From the NCBI RefSeq assembly GCF_022570735.2, contig NZ_JANCNS010000002.1, forward strand, positions 1 to 64,000: a DNA stretch of 64,000 nucleotides, given 5' to 3'. Below, in pieces: positions 39,467 to 49,148 of this stretch (within the stretch, counting starts at the first letter, position 1; each line of letters starts with the position of its first letter). Below the pieces are notes generated by a model that did not search any database, had not been told where the DNA came from, and was given only the letters and a program-made list of their open reading frames with translations. A program made the position numbers and the translations under genes. Source of the stretch: Christiangramia oceanisediminis. Its GTDB lineage: Bacteria > Bacteroidota > Bacteroidia > Flavobacteriales > Flavobacteriaceae.

Positions 39467-39517
39467 AAGTTCTGTTAACATTTGGTTAAACACTTTAAGC
39501 TCTAAATGTTAAAATAT

Positions 39518-39525
39518 TACTTTTG
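39518..39525 (+). promoter_or_regulatory. Promoter -7 element of the RprX/RprY-like operon
   Basis: TACTTTTG matches TAnnTTTG, with TTTA (39494-39497) 20 bases upstream as -33. The predicted start (about 39531) coincides with the kinase ATG at 39531, so the mRNA may be leaderless. Confidence 0.6.
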
Positions 39526-39530
39526 ACCGC

Positions 39531-41105
39531 ATGAATAAGAAGCTTTTTGTTCTTCTCGTTGCCCTAATGAGTCTATCCTTAATCGGAATTATTTTTGTAC
39601 AGGGATACTGGATAAAGAGTACGATAGACGACCGGGAGGAACAATTTTCGCATGAGGCAAGACAGGTTTTATTAAACGTTTCTGAAGAGATCCAGAACAG
39701 GGAATTCGAGCGTTATTATTTTCAGTTCAAAAACCCTGATAGCAGCAATAGCAGGTTGAATAACCGAACCTTAACCGAGTATTTTTATTCTCACAGGGGT
39801 CCGGGAAATGAGACTTATTTCAATTCAGAAAGCATACTGGAGGAAGATTATAAGGTTTCATCCGGCTTTTTGCAATTTGCTGAAGACAGTATCCAGTTCA
39901 CCAAAATGATCAACAAGCGGGTGAGCGATATTGTAAATAAGAACCAGGTTGATGATCGGGATCTAAGCGCGAGGCAAAGAATTGAACATATTCAGCGAAT
40001 CTCCAGGATGGAGGAAGTTGAAAAGGATATTCTGCGGTCGGCTATTTCGGAGCTTGTAGGGAAATTACCTATTCACAGGAGAGTATCTGAAGAAGCCATT
40101 TCAGAATTACTGGCAAAGGAACTGAAAGAGCGCGAGTTAAAGAGTGGATTTGAATATGCTGTTTACAACAACTCGATCGCTACCAGCCTGCATTCAGAAA
40201 ATTTTAGCCTGGATCACCCTGCAACCTATGCTGTGCCTTTGTTTATGGATAGTATAGGGATAAGCGGTTACCAGTTGCTGGTGAATTTCACCAATAAGAA
40301 AGAAGCTGTATTATCTTCAGTAGTTCTTATGGCAAGTCTTTCGATCATATTTACATTGATCATCGTAATTGCCTATTCCAGTGCCTTATCACAATTGATA
40401 AGACAACGGCAGATCTCACAAATTAAGACCGATTTTATTAATAATATGACCCACGAATTCAAGACTCCCATAGCGACCATCAATCTTGCTCTGGACGCGA
40501 TCAAGAATCCGAAGGTCATGGATGATCAAAGCAAGGTGTCTCGTTACCTGCAAATGATCAAGGACGAGAACCGAAGAATGCACGCGCAGGTCGAGAATGT
40601 TTTACGCATCTCAAAACTGGAAAAGAATGAACTCGACCTAAAAAAGGAACGTCATCAACTGCACGATATCATTAATGATGCTGTTGGTCATGTGGAGCTC
40701 ATAGCCGAAGACAGGGGAGGTTATATTCAAACCCATTTTGGTGCGCTTCGTTCATCAATTCTGGCAAACCTGGACCATTTTACCAATGTGATCGTAAATA
40801 TCCTGGATAATGCGATCAAATATTCAGAAGGATCACCAAAGATCGATATCTATACCACCAACGTGAAGAACTTCATCTACTGTGAGATCAGGGATCAGGG
40901 AGTAGGGATGAGCAAGGTGGTGCAGAAGAAAATATTCGAAAAATTCTATCGCGAACATACTGGCGACATTCACAACGTGAAAGGTCATGGTCTTGGCCTG
41001 GCTTATGCCCGGCAGATCATTGAAGACCATCATGGCCAGATAAGTGTGATAAGCGAAAAAGGAAAAGGAAGCACTTTTATAATTAAACTACCACTAATAT
41101 CTTAA
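39531..41105 (+). CDS. Sensor histidine kinase (RprX-like)
   Basis: The 524-residue kinase has TM1 (about 5-27), a periplasmic sensor part (about 28-260), TM2 (262-284), HisKA with the phospho-acceptor His308 in NNMTHEFKTPIATI, and an HATPase domain with N box NVIVNILDNAIKY (about 424-436) and G boxes DQGVGMS and GHGLGLAYARQI. It is membrane-bound and should phosphorylate the response regulator four bases downstream. The signal is unknown. The arrangement resembles RprX/RprY of Bacteroides. Confidence 0.94.
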   Translation: MNKKLFVLLVALMSLSLIGIIFVQGYWIKSTIDDREEQFSHEARQVLLNVSEEIQNREFERYYFQFKNPDSSNSRLNNRTLTEYFYSHRGPGNETYFNSESILEEDYKVSSGFLQFAEDSIQFTKMINKRVSDIVNKNQVDDRDLSARQRIEHIQRISRMEEVEKDILRSAISELVGKLPIHRRVSEEAISELLAKELKERELKSGFEYAVYNNSIATSLHSENFSLDHPATYAVPLFMDSIGISGYQLLVNFTNKKEAVLSSVVLMASLSIIFTLIIVIAYSSALSQLIRQRQISQIKTDFINNMTHEFKTPIATINLALDAIKNPKVMDDQSKVSRYLQMIKDENRRMHAQVENVLRISKLEKNELDLKKERHQLHDIINDAVGHVELIAEDRGGYIQTHFGALRSSILANLDHFTNVIVNILDNAIKYSEGSPKIDIYTTNVKNFIYCEIRDQGVGMSKVVQKKIFEKFYREHTGDIHNVKGHGLGLAYARQIIEDHHGQISVISEKGKGSTFIIKLPLIS

Positions 41106-41109
41106 ATAC

Positions 41110-41832
41110 ATGGAAACTGAAAACAAGAAAATTCTACTAGTAGAGGACGATCCAAACTTTGGAACGGTACTTAAAGATTACCTTGCGATGAACGACTACG
41201 AGGTAACTCATGCAAAAAACGGAATGGAAGGTTTTGAAAAGTTCAAGAAAGATGATTTTGATCTTTGCATTCTTGATGTAATGATGCCTTATAAGGATGG
41301 GTTCACCCTGGCCAAGGAAATAAGGGATAAAAACGAGGAAATTCCAATCATTTTCCTAACCGCAAAGGCGATGAAGGAAGATGTACTAAAAGGATATAAG
41401 GTTGGAGCCGATGATTATCTGAACAAACCTTTCGACTCTGAAGTACTGCTGATGAAGATCAAGGCGATCATGCAGCGTAAAGCTACCGATAGTGTGGCAG
41501 ACAGCAAGCAGTTCGAGTTCGAGATCGGTGATTTCCACCTGAATTCAAAACTGAGATTCCTTACCTTCAGGGATGAGGAGCCTCAAAAACTTTCTCCGAA
41601 GGAGAATGAGTTGTTGAGATTGCTGGCATTGCATGAAAACGACCTGATGCCAAGAGAACTGGCCTTAACCAAAATATGGAGAGACGACAACTACTTCACT
41701 TCAAGAAGTATGGACGTCTATATCGCCAAATTGAGGAAATACCTGAAAAAAGACGAAAACGTGGAGATTCTGAATATCCACGGTGAAGGTTTCAGGCTTG
41801 TTGTAAAGAACAAGGAAGAGACCGAGGCATAA
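41110..41832 (+). CDS. OmpR-family response regulator (RprY-like)
   Basis: The 240-residue protein has a receiver domain with Asp56 (CILDVMMPYKDG) and Lys near LNKPFD, and a C-terminal winged helix (about 140-232; PKENELLRLLALHENDLMPR, YIAKLRKYLKKDENVEI). It binds DNA and regulates transcription after phosphorylation by the adjacent kinase. Its targets are unknown. The next gene is the HYR protein, but a 200-base gap separates them, so co-transcription is not implied. Confidence 0.95.
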   Translation: METENKKILLVEDDPNFGTVLKDYLAMNDYEVTHAKNGMEGFEKFKKDDFDLCILDVMMPYKDGFTLAKEIRDKNEEIPIIFLTAKAMKEDVLKGYKVGADDYLNKPFDSEVLLMKIKAIMQRKATDSVADSKQFEFEIGDFHLNSKLRFLTFRDEEPQKLSPKENELLRLLALHENDLMPRELALTKIWRDDNYFTSRSMDVYIAKLRKYLKKDENVEILNIHGEGFRLVVKNKEETEA

Positions 41833-41858
41833 TATCAAATTCAGTTTCCGGGGAAATT

Positions 41859-41885
41859 CTGCATCACAGCCTGCCTGTGGTGCAG
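41859..41885 (+). terminator. Hairpin after the response regulator gene
   Basis: The 11-bp stem CTGCATCACAG / CTGTGGTGCAG with a 5-base loop follows the stop codon by 27 bases. The tail (CTTCTTCC) is only weakly T-rich, so termination is possible but not certain. Confidence 0.45.
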
Positions 41886-42029
41886 CTTCTTCCTAGATTC
41901 CGGTGAAACTGAAACAGCGCTCAGGAACACCTCAAAACTTCCTGAATTTCATATTCTTACATTCCCTTTCTTTTTTAAGATAGGTTTTCTTACAATACTT
42001 ATCTTTATCATTCAAAAATAAGCAAGGAT

Positions 42030-45000
42030 TTGATAAGTAATTTCCTTTTTAATATATCATTAGGTACCTATAACCTAAGGATTGTTCTATTAAGTGTAAT
42101 ACTTTCTATTGCTTATAATTCCTCTTTTGCTCAAAGGTCTAATATTCTTCCAAGCTATTCTCATTTGAATGAAATCCAACTCGCGGATTTAAACATAGGT
42201 TTTTCTGGTATTGACACTTCTGAATTGCCAATAAGTATAGATACCGATTCTGAGAATAACGTATTTGTTTTAACCTTTGGGAACGGTATTCAAAAAAGAA
42301 ATGAAGCCGGAGGAAATCCTGTTCCATTTATAAATGGTTTAAATAGTCCCGTTGATTTCTATATTGATGATTCTGATTTTTTTTATGTAGCAGATTATTC
42401 AGAAGAGGGATCTTGTGGTACTAATGGTAAAATCAAAAAGTATAATTCTGAAGGCGTCAAGGTCAATGAATTCTACACCGGATTTTACCGGCCGTTAGGT
42501 GTAGCTGTCGGAAGAAACGGTAACATTTATGTTGCGGAATATAACCCTAGTGGTAGTGGATGTGAAAATACCGAAATGAGTAGGGTTAGTGTTTACAATC
42601 AGGACGGGACGAGAATAGATCATAATCCATATGTCATCCGCCCTTACAGAATTGCTGTTAACTCACAAGGTGTGGTTTATGTAAGTCAGGAAGGAGGAGA
42701 CAATCCTGCTGTCTTAATAATGAACTCCGAATTAGATATTCAGGGAGAACTTCCAGAAGTACAATCTCCGGGAAGTGTAGTTGTTGATGCATTCGATTTC
42801 ATTCACGTTAATGAATATGCAGGAAGACTGGATTTTAGCAAGTTTGTAAATTTTGATAATATAGGGTTTTCTGAGGCTCAGGACATTGCTCAGGATATTG
42901 ATAATGGAATAGATGATAATGCTTTTGGGATCCGTATTTATAGACCTGATCAAACCTTCGCATATTTATATAAACAAGAAATTGATTTTCCGGTAGACAT
43001 TGCTTTTAATTCCTGTGACAAAATGTATGTCAATAATGGTTTTGTAGACGGAGGTAATGTTATTTTCATTGGTTATGTACCTAATACTATAGAATTTGAT
43101 CTAGAAATTTATCGTAGAACTCCTTCGATGGATGTAACTCCGCCGTTGGCTGTATGTATTTCTGATCCATTGGTTTTTAACATTGGTGTTGATGAGACAA
43201 TTACCATTCAAGAATCAGATATTGATTCTGGTTCTTTTGACCTGTGTGGTGAAGTTGAATTAAGGTTAGATAAAGTTAATTTTTCTTCCACAGATGAGGG
43301 TGATAACCTTGTTACGCTAACCGTGATCGACAATTATGGACAGCAATCAACATGTCAGGCAATTGTAACGATAAATGTAGACGAGGATGTAGATACCGAT
43401 GATCCTGTAATTAGCTGTCCAGATGATATTAGCCAGGAAACCGATCCTGGTGAATGCGGTGCGATAGTAAACTTCCCCAATGCAACTGCCACCGATAATA
43501 GCGGGACTGCAAGCGTCACCAGAACCGACAATACCGGGCTGGATTCCGGAGATCTTTTTCCCGTTGGAACCACTACTATCAGTTTTCGCGCGACCGATGC
43601 AGCCGGAAACTTTTCAGATTGCAGTTTTACGATCACGATAGATGATAATGAAGATCCTACCATCAGTTGTCCGGAGAATATTAATCAAACTGTAGCATTC
43701 GGAGAAACCAGTAAAATTGTCAACTATACAGTAGGATTTGATGATAACTGTAAAGGATTTTCTGTTCAGCAAACTGCAGGGATAGCTTCGGGTGAGGAAT
43801 TTCCTGTGGGTGAAACCATCACCAATACCTTCGTGATTACCGATGCTTCAGGAAATACTGAGGACTGTAGTTTTACGGTCACAGTGACTGTGGAGGAAGA
43901 TACTGAAGCCCCTGTGATTAACTGTCCAGATGATATTTTTCAGGGAACAGATCCCGGGCAATGCAGAGCCATAGTCAATTTTGTGGAGGTTACAGCGACC
44001 GATAATAGCGGCAGCGATGTAAGTATTACCAGGATCGATAATACCGAATTCGATAATGGAGATTACTTTCCGGTTGGAACCACAACCCTCAGTTACCGTG
44101 CAACCGATGAAGCTGGTAACTCTTCTGAATGTAGTTTTACGATTAGCATTGAAGATAATGAAGCTCCAGTAATCTCAAATTGTATCGACGAGAATCCATC
44201 TTTTACGATCCTGGAAGGGGAATCACACATTATAGATGATTACACGACCCAGGTTTTAGTTAGTGATAATTGTGATAATGATCCGCTTATTACTCAGCAG
44301 CCTCCACGGGGAACTGAAATAACGAGTGACCAGCAAGTGATTTTAAAGGCAGTTGATGAATCGGGCAATGAATCTGAGCTTTGTAGTTTCACTGTTGAAA
44401 TAAATGTGGAGGAAGCCTACGAATTCCGTTGTATCGGAGAGCTAACCGTACTCCTGGGAGAGGAGGCTCAAAATTCTTCGGTTACCGAAATACCTACTTC
44501 AGAATTTATAACCAGCGATATTTCGAATTTAGACCTGGAATTAAATGTTCAGCAGTTTACCTGTGATGATATTGGTACTTTCGATCTTGAGATCAATGCC
44601 AGTCATAAAGAAACCGGGGAGGAATATTCATGTACGGTCCAGGTAAGTGTTGAGGATGTGGGAGCACCGCTAATAATCTGCCCGGCAGAACCAATCAGCT
44701 TAGACCTGCCCGAAGATGGTTATTTGGTTCCTGACTTTTTTGAAAACAGGGTAAGCGATAATTGTAATACTATTGAACAACTGGAATTGGTGCAGGACCT
44801 GGAGCCCGGAACTATTTTAGACAGTTCTGGAACCTATACGATCAACCTTACTGCAACAGATACTTATGATAATGTAGAAACCTGCGTAGTTACAGTAATA
44901 CTGGAGGAGAATGACAATACAACTCCCGAAATTACCTGTCCGGATAAACAAACACTGGATGTAGGAGATAATTGCGAGATCCCCCTGCCAGATTATACCG

Positions 45001-47399
45001 ATTTAGTTACTACCAACCCTGACCTGGAAGTTATTCAAACACCTGCTCCAGGAACCATGATCAGTTCAACCCAGCAAATAAACTTCAGCGCAACACTCAA
45101 TGGTGAAACCGTTTCCTGTGAGTTCGAACTGGAGGTGATCAATCCGGCAAATGATTACAGTATGCTCTGCCCCTTAACCGGGGTGAATATTTACGAAATA
45201 GATGCTTCAGAAGATGGAGTAATTGTGAATTTTGATGAACCTACCGTTACCGGTGCTTGTGGTGAAGTTGAAATTGAACAAACTCAGGGCCCGGCTTCGG
45301 GTAGCCTTTTTCCGGTAGGCACTCACCTGGTAAGTTTTACGGCTATTGATGAAGCCCGAAGACAGCTGGATTGCAGCTTTGAAATAGTTGTAATCAGGGA
45401 GAATCAACTCTCGCTTTCCTGCCCGGGTGAATATGAGATCTTTGCTGATGAGAATTGTCAGTATGTAATTCCCGATTTTTCTGAAATCATCAGTTTTACT
45501 CCTGAGGACGCCATAATTGAACAGTCCATTGAACCAGGTGCTACCACGATTACCAATGCCGATCCTTTTATCACCATTAGGGCGACCTACGAAGGTGAAA
45601 CCGAAAGTTGTGATATCTACCTGCTCTTAGTGGACGAGACTCCTCCCGTGGTGAATTGCCTGGCCGATCGTACGGTGGAAGTAGAAGAAGGGGAAATATA
45701 TAGCTTACCAGATTTCAGAAACGAACTGGACCGCTCTGATAATTGCGGAATAGCCGAAATCACTCAGCAGCCCATCCCGGGCACCGAACTGGAAGATGAT
45801 ACCATTATTTTTCTGAATATTACCGATGAGGCCGGGAATACGACCCAGTGTGATTTCCTGTTGAGCATCAGGGAGAAAGGAAGCATCGATTTTAGCTGTA
45901 TTATCGAGGAATACGAACTTTCGCCGAATGAAGATTGTGAATACAGAATGCCCGACTTTAGCACTATCCTTGAATACGGACCGGAGGATGCTGAATTCAC
46001 CCAGGCTATAAGCCCTGGAACTCTGCTGGAAGAAGACACCGAATTGCAGGTAAGCGTGTCTTATGAAGGGGAGATCAAAACCTGTATTCTGTATGTTTCA
46101 CTGGTAGATGATAAGGCTCCGGAAGCGGTTTGTGTAGGCCAGCTTGATATCGTGCTTGAGGAAGGTGAAACCCGAATCATCACCGCCGAGATGATCGATA
46201 ATGGCTCATTCGATACTTGCGGGGAAGTAAGCCTGAGTATAGATCAAAGCGAATTCACTTCAGAAGATGAAGGAGATAACACGGTAATTCTTACAGTGAC
46301 CGATGAAGCAGGGAATACAGCCACCTGCGAGAGCCTGGTAAGAGTCATTATTTCTGATTCAAATGTAAATAATCCGCCCGTGGGCATAGAGGATATTTAT
46401 ACTACAACCGTCAATACCCAACTCAATATTTCAGCAACCGATGGCGTCCTGGCTAATGATTACGATCTGGATGATGACGAACTCAGTGTACGACTGGATA
46501 CCGATGTACAAAACGGAAATCTTCAATTAAATGAAGATGGCTCCTTTATCTATACTCCCGATCAGGATTTCATAGGTCAGGATTATTTTACTTATATCGC
46601 CAGTGATGGAGAATTAGATTCCAATATCATGTTCGTTTCGCTTTACGTGATAGATGATTCCGGCGATTTTAGCTGTGCAGACCAGGTTGTGCTCAACCTG
46701 GGTCCTGATGGAGCAGCCAGCCTTGATATATCAAACCTGTATTCCGGGGATAGCGACGGTCTTGAATTCAGCATTAGCAGGCAGGATTTTGGCTGTGAAG
46801 ATATTGGGGATAATATAGTTAGCTTAACTTATACCGGCAGGCTGGAAGGCAGTTGCGACATCACTGTGAAAGTGATAGATGATGAACCTCCGGTCTTAAA
46901 CCTTCAGGATATCAGTATCGACCTGAATCTGGAAGGGGTTGCGACCATCAATTTCCAGGATATAAATGATGGCTCTTTTGATGCCTGCGATCCCAATGTG
47001 GTATATATCCTGAGCAAAAATGTGTTCACCTGTAAGGAGGTTGGCGAGAACCTGGTGCGGGTAACTGCGGAAGATGCTTCAGGCAATGTATCCACCGCCA
47101 TGGTGAGAGTCACGGTTTTTGTTGAGGAAGGGATCTGTTCGGAAGCCGAAGGTTCAGAATATATTTTCATTTATCCCAACCCGAATTCGGGTGAGTTCCA
47201 GGTAGCCACACCGGGGGATATCACAATCAGCCGGATTGAGATTTTTGATCATCGCGGGCGTTTTGTCACGGCGAGGAATTTCACCGAAAATGATACGGAA
47301 TATAATATGCAGGTTGAAGGCTTACAGGAAGCGATCTATATCCTGAAGCTGGATACCAATGAAGGGGAAGTGGTAAAGCGAATGATCTTTAAGCACTAA
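42030..47399 (+). CDS. Very large secreted HYR-repeat protein with type IX secretion tail
   Basis: The 1789-residue protein has a signal peptide (LLSVILSIAYNSSFAQ), an NHL-like beta-propeller (about 60-330; FYRPLGVAVGRNGNIYVAEY), about a dozen Ig-like HYR modules (DNSG..., FPVGTTTISFRATDAAGN, CSFTITI), a cadherin-like unit (about 1447-1540; VLANDYDLDDDELSV, YTPDQDFIGQDYFTY), and a type A sorting tail (about 1712-1789; FIYPNPNSGEFQV, LKLDTNEGEVVKRMIFK). By inference it is a surface adhesin or scaffold exported by the type IX system. The start is TTG at 42030; there is no ATG before the signal. The first 1.3 kb is clearly richer in A+T than the rest. The end overlaps miaA by 11 bases. Confidence 0.9.
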   Translation: MISNFLFNISLGTYNLRIVLLSVILSIAYNSSFAQRSNILPSYSHLNEIQLADLNIGFSGIDTSELPISIDTDSENNVFVLTFGNGIQKRNEAGGNPVPFINGLNSPVDFYIDDSDFFYVADYSEEGSCGTNGKIKKYNSEGVKVNEFYTGFYRPLGVAVGRNGNIYVAEYNPSGSGCENTEMSRVSVYNQDGTRIDHNPYVIRPYRIAVNSQGVVYVSQEGGDNPAVLIMNSELDIQGELPEVQSPGSVVVDAFDFIHVNEYAGRLDFSKFVNFDNIGFSEAQDIAQDIDNGIDDNAFGIRIYRPDQTFAYLYKQEIDFPVDIAFNSCDKMYVNNGFVDGGNVIFIGYVPNTIEFDLEIYRRTPSMDVTPPLAVCISDPLVFNIGVDETITIQESDIDSGSFDLCGEVELRLDKVNFSSTDEGDNLVTLTVIDNYGQQSTCQAIVTINVDEDVDTDDPVISCPDDISQETDPGECGAIVNFPNATATDNSGTASVTRTDNTGLDSGDLFPVGTTTISFRATDAAGNFSDCSFTITIDDNEDPTISCPENINQTVAFGETSKIVNYTVGFDDNCKGFSVQQTAGIASGEEFPVGETITNTFVITDASGNTEDCSFTVTVTVEEDTEAPVINCPDDIFQGTDPGQCRAIVNFVEVTATDNSGSDVSITRIDNTEFDNGDYFPVGTTTLSYRATDEAGNSSECSFTISIEDNEAPVISNCIDENPSFTILEGESHIIDDYTTQVLVSDNCDNDPLITQQPPRGTEITSDQQVILKAVDESGNESELCSFTVEINVEEAYEFRCIGELTVLLGEEAQNSSVTEIPTSEFITSDISNLDLELNVQQFTCDDIGTFDLEINASHKETGEEYSCTVQVSVEDVGAPLIICPAEPISLDLPEDGYLVPDFFENRVSDNCNTIEQLELVQDLEPGTILDSSGTYTINLTATDTYDNVETCVVTVILEENDNTTPEITCPDKQTLDVGDNCEIPLPDYTDLVTTNPDLEVIQTPAPGTMISSTQQINFSATLNGETVSCEFELEVINPANDYSMLCPLTGVNIYEIDASEDGVIVNFDEPTVTGACGEVEIEQTQGPASGSLFPVGTHLVSFTAIDEARRQLDCSFEIVVIRENQLSLSCPGEYEIFADENCQYVIPDFSEIISFTPEDAIIEQSIEPGATTITNADPFITIRATYEGETESCDIYLLLVDETPPVVNCLADRTVEVEEGEIYSLPDFRNELDRSDNCGIAEITQQPIPGTELEDDTIIFLNITDEAGNTTQCDFLLSIREKGSIDFSCIIEEYELSPNEDCEYRMPDFSTILEYGPEDAEFTQAISPGTLLEEDTELQVSVSYEGEIKTCILYVSLVDDKAPEAVCVGQLDIVLEEGETRIITAEMIDNGSFDTCGEVSLSIDQSEFTSEDEGDNTVILTVTDEAGNTATCESLVRVIISDSNVNNPPVGIEDIYTTTVNTQLNISATDGVLANDYDLDDDELSVRLDTDVQNGNLQLNEDGSFIYTPDQDFIGQDYFTYIASDGELDSNIMFVSLYVIDDSGDFSCADQVVLNLGPDGAASLDISNLYSGDSDGLEFSISRQDFGCEDIGDNIVSLTYTGRLEGSCDITVKVIDDEPPVLNLQDISIDLNLEGVATINFQDINDGSFDACDPNVVYILSKNVFTCKEVGENLVRVTAEDASGNVSTAMVRVTVFVEEGICSEAEGSEYIFIYPNPNSGEFQVATPGDITISRIEIFDHRGRFVTARNFTENDTEYNMQVEGLQEAIYILKLDTNEGEVVKRMIFKH

Positions 47400-48297
47400 T
47401 TTGCTGTTCCAGGTATTCGAGAATTACAGCCCGGTCTGTGTTGAATTCAAACCATTTGATCCTGTCGTCTTTCCTGGACCAGGTAAGTTGCCTTTTAGCG
47501 AATCTACGGGTGTTTTTTTTGATCTCTGAAATGGCTGTTTCCAGGTCTATTTCACCATCAAGGTACTGGAACAGTTCCTTATAACCAACCGTGTTCAGGG
47601 CATTCAGATTTCGGTTTGGGTAAAGTTTCCGTGCTTCGTCAAGCAGGCCTTCTTGCATCATTAAATCCACCCGTTGATTGATTCGGTCATAGATCACTTC
47701 CCTGTCTGCCTTTAAACCAATGTGAATGGTTTTAAAATTTCGCCTGGGTTTGTCTCTTTTCAAAAATGAGGTAAAGGTTTGCCCGGTCCCTATACAGATC
47801 TCCAAAGCCCGAACCAGTCTATGCGGATTCTGAACATCGGCCTGTTTATAATATTCAGGATCAAGGGCGAAGAGTCGCTGCTGAAGCCAGTCTATCCCAT
47901 CTTCCTCAAGATGTTTGTTCAAATTTTCCCTGATCTCAGGGTCTACCTTCGGAAAATCATCAAGGCCGTCGGTAACCGCTTTGGTGTACAGTCCGCTACC
48001 ACCCACCATAACGGCGATATTTGAACTATTATAAAGCTCTTCCAGCTTATTGATCGCATCTTTTTCAAAATCTCCCACCGTGTAATTTTCCCTTACCGAA
48101 ATATGCTGAATAAAATGGTGAGTAACGGCGGCCAGTTCTTCTTTATCTGGAACTGCAGTACCTATGCTCATTTCTTTATAGAACTGTCGGGAATCGACTG
48201 AAAGGATCTCGGTATTGAAATATTTCGCCACTTCAATAGCAAGTGAGGTTTTTCCAATAGCTGTAGGTCCTATGATATTGACCAGAAAATTATTCAT
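47389..48297 (-). CDS. miaA: tRNA dimethylallyltransferase
   Basis: The 302-residue enzyme transfers a prenyl group to A37 of tRNAs that read UNN codons. It has the P-loop IIGPTAIGKTSLA (8-20), SVDSRQFYKEMSIGTA (34-49) and the family's NPHRLVRALEI and RQLTWSRKD segments. Length is normal. Its 3' end overlaps the converging HYR gene, and its start overlaps the end of the channel gene by eight bases. Confidence 0.96.
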   Translation of the reverse strand: MNNFLVNIIGPTAIGKTSLAIEVAKYFNTEILSVDSRQFYKEMSIGTAVPDKEELAAVTHHFIQHISVRENYTVGDFEKDAINKLEELYNSSNIAVMVGGSGLYTKAVTDGLDDFPKVDPEIRENLNKHLEEDGIDWLQQRLFALDPEYYKQADVQNPHRLVRALEICIGTGQTFTSFLKRDKPRRNFKTIHIGLKADREVIYDRINQRVDLMMQEGLLDEARKLYPNRNLNALNTVGYKELFQYLDGEIDLETAISEIKKNTRRFAKRQLTWSRKDDRIKWFEFNTDRAVILEYLEQQISA

Positions 48298-49099
48298 TTA
48301 GTTTATTCCCGCAATTATGGCAGTATTCAGCATCATTCAGATGCTCTTTTTCATTACAATAAGGACAAACCTGAGTATTATTAAGGGCTTTTTCCGAAGT
48401 TTTGCTGAATTCAGCACTAACGATGCCGGTAGGTACCGCTATAATCCCATAACCAGTGATCATAATAACAGAGGCAATGAGCCTTCCCAGCGGTGTGACG
48501 GGAGCAATATCTCCAAACCCAACAGTGGTAAGGGTTACGATACACCAGTAGATGCTTAAGGGAATATTATCAAAACCTGAACCGGGACCTTCTATTAAAT
48601 GCATCAGGGTTCCGGCTATGATGCAAATTATAAGTACAGCAAAAAGGAAGACCAGGATTTTAGCCTGACTTTTACGCAATGCCAGCATAAGTTTGCGTGA
48701 TTCTCCTAGATATCTGGTGATCTTGAGCACCCGGAAGATACGTAGCAGTCTTAATGCCCGGATAGCAAATAACAGGTTGGCACCTCCAAAAATAAATCCT
48801 ATATAACTGGGTAGGGTAGACAAAAGATCAACGATCCCATAGAAACTGAAAATATATCGCTTGGGTTTGTTGATCGCGATGATCCTGAGTATATATTCGA
48901 TGGTAAAGATCGCTGTGATGATCCATTCCGCGATATAGAATTGCCATGCATATTTCATAAGCAATTCGCTAACGCTCTCCATCATCACTAATGCAACACT
49001 AATGATGATAACGACCAGGATGGCAATATCAAAGAATCTACCTGCGGGAGTATCGGCCTCATAGATCACTTCATGAAGCTTGAATTTCCACCGGGGCAT
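48290..49099 (-). CDS. Voltage-gated-type potassium channel with C-terminal zinc ribbon
   Basis: The 269-residue protein has six helices with an arginine-rich S4 (RALRLLRIFRVLKITR, about 114-129), a pore with the K+ filter TVGFGD (about 192-197) and a cytoplasmic C terminus ending in a four-cysteine ribbon (Cys245, Cys248, Cys260, Cys263; CPYCNEKEHL, EYCHNCGNK). It should conduct K+ with gating by voltage; the ribbon may add metal or redox sensing, which is inference. I chose the ATG at 49099; a TTG at 49123 would add eight charged residues. It lies downstream of the DUF3857 gene. Confidence 0.88.
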   Translation of the reverse strand: MPRWKFKLHEVIYEADTPAGRFFDIAILVVIIISVALVMMESVSELLMKYAWQFYIAEWIITAIFTIEYILRIIAINKPKRYIFSFYGIVDLLSTLPSYIGFIFGGANLLFAIRALRLLRIFRVLKITRYLGESRKLMLALRKSQAKILVFLFAVLIICIIAGTLMHLIEGPGSGFDNIPLSIYWCIVTLTTVGFGDIAPVTPLGRLIASVIMITGYGIIAVPTGIVSAEFSKTSEKALNNTQVCPYCNEKEHLNDAEYCHNCGNKLNE

Positions 49100-49148
49100 A
49101 CTTTTCTTTTCTTCTTCTCTCAAAGTAAAGACAGGTTTACCTTCAAAT

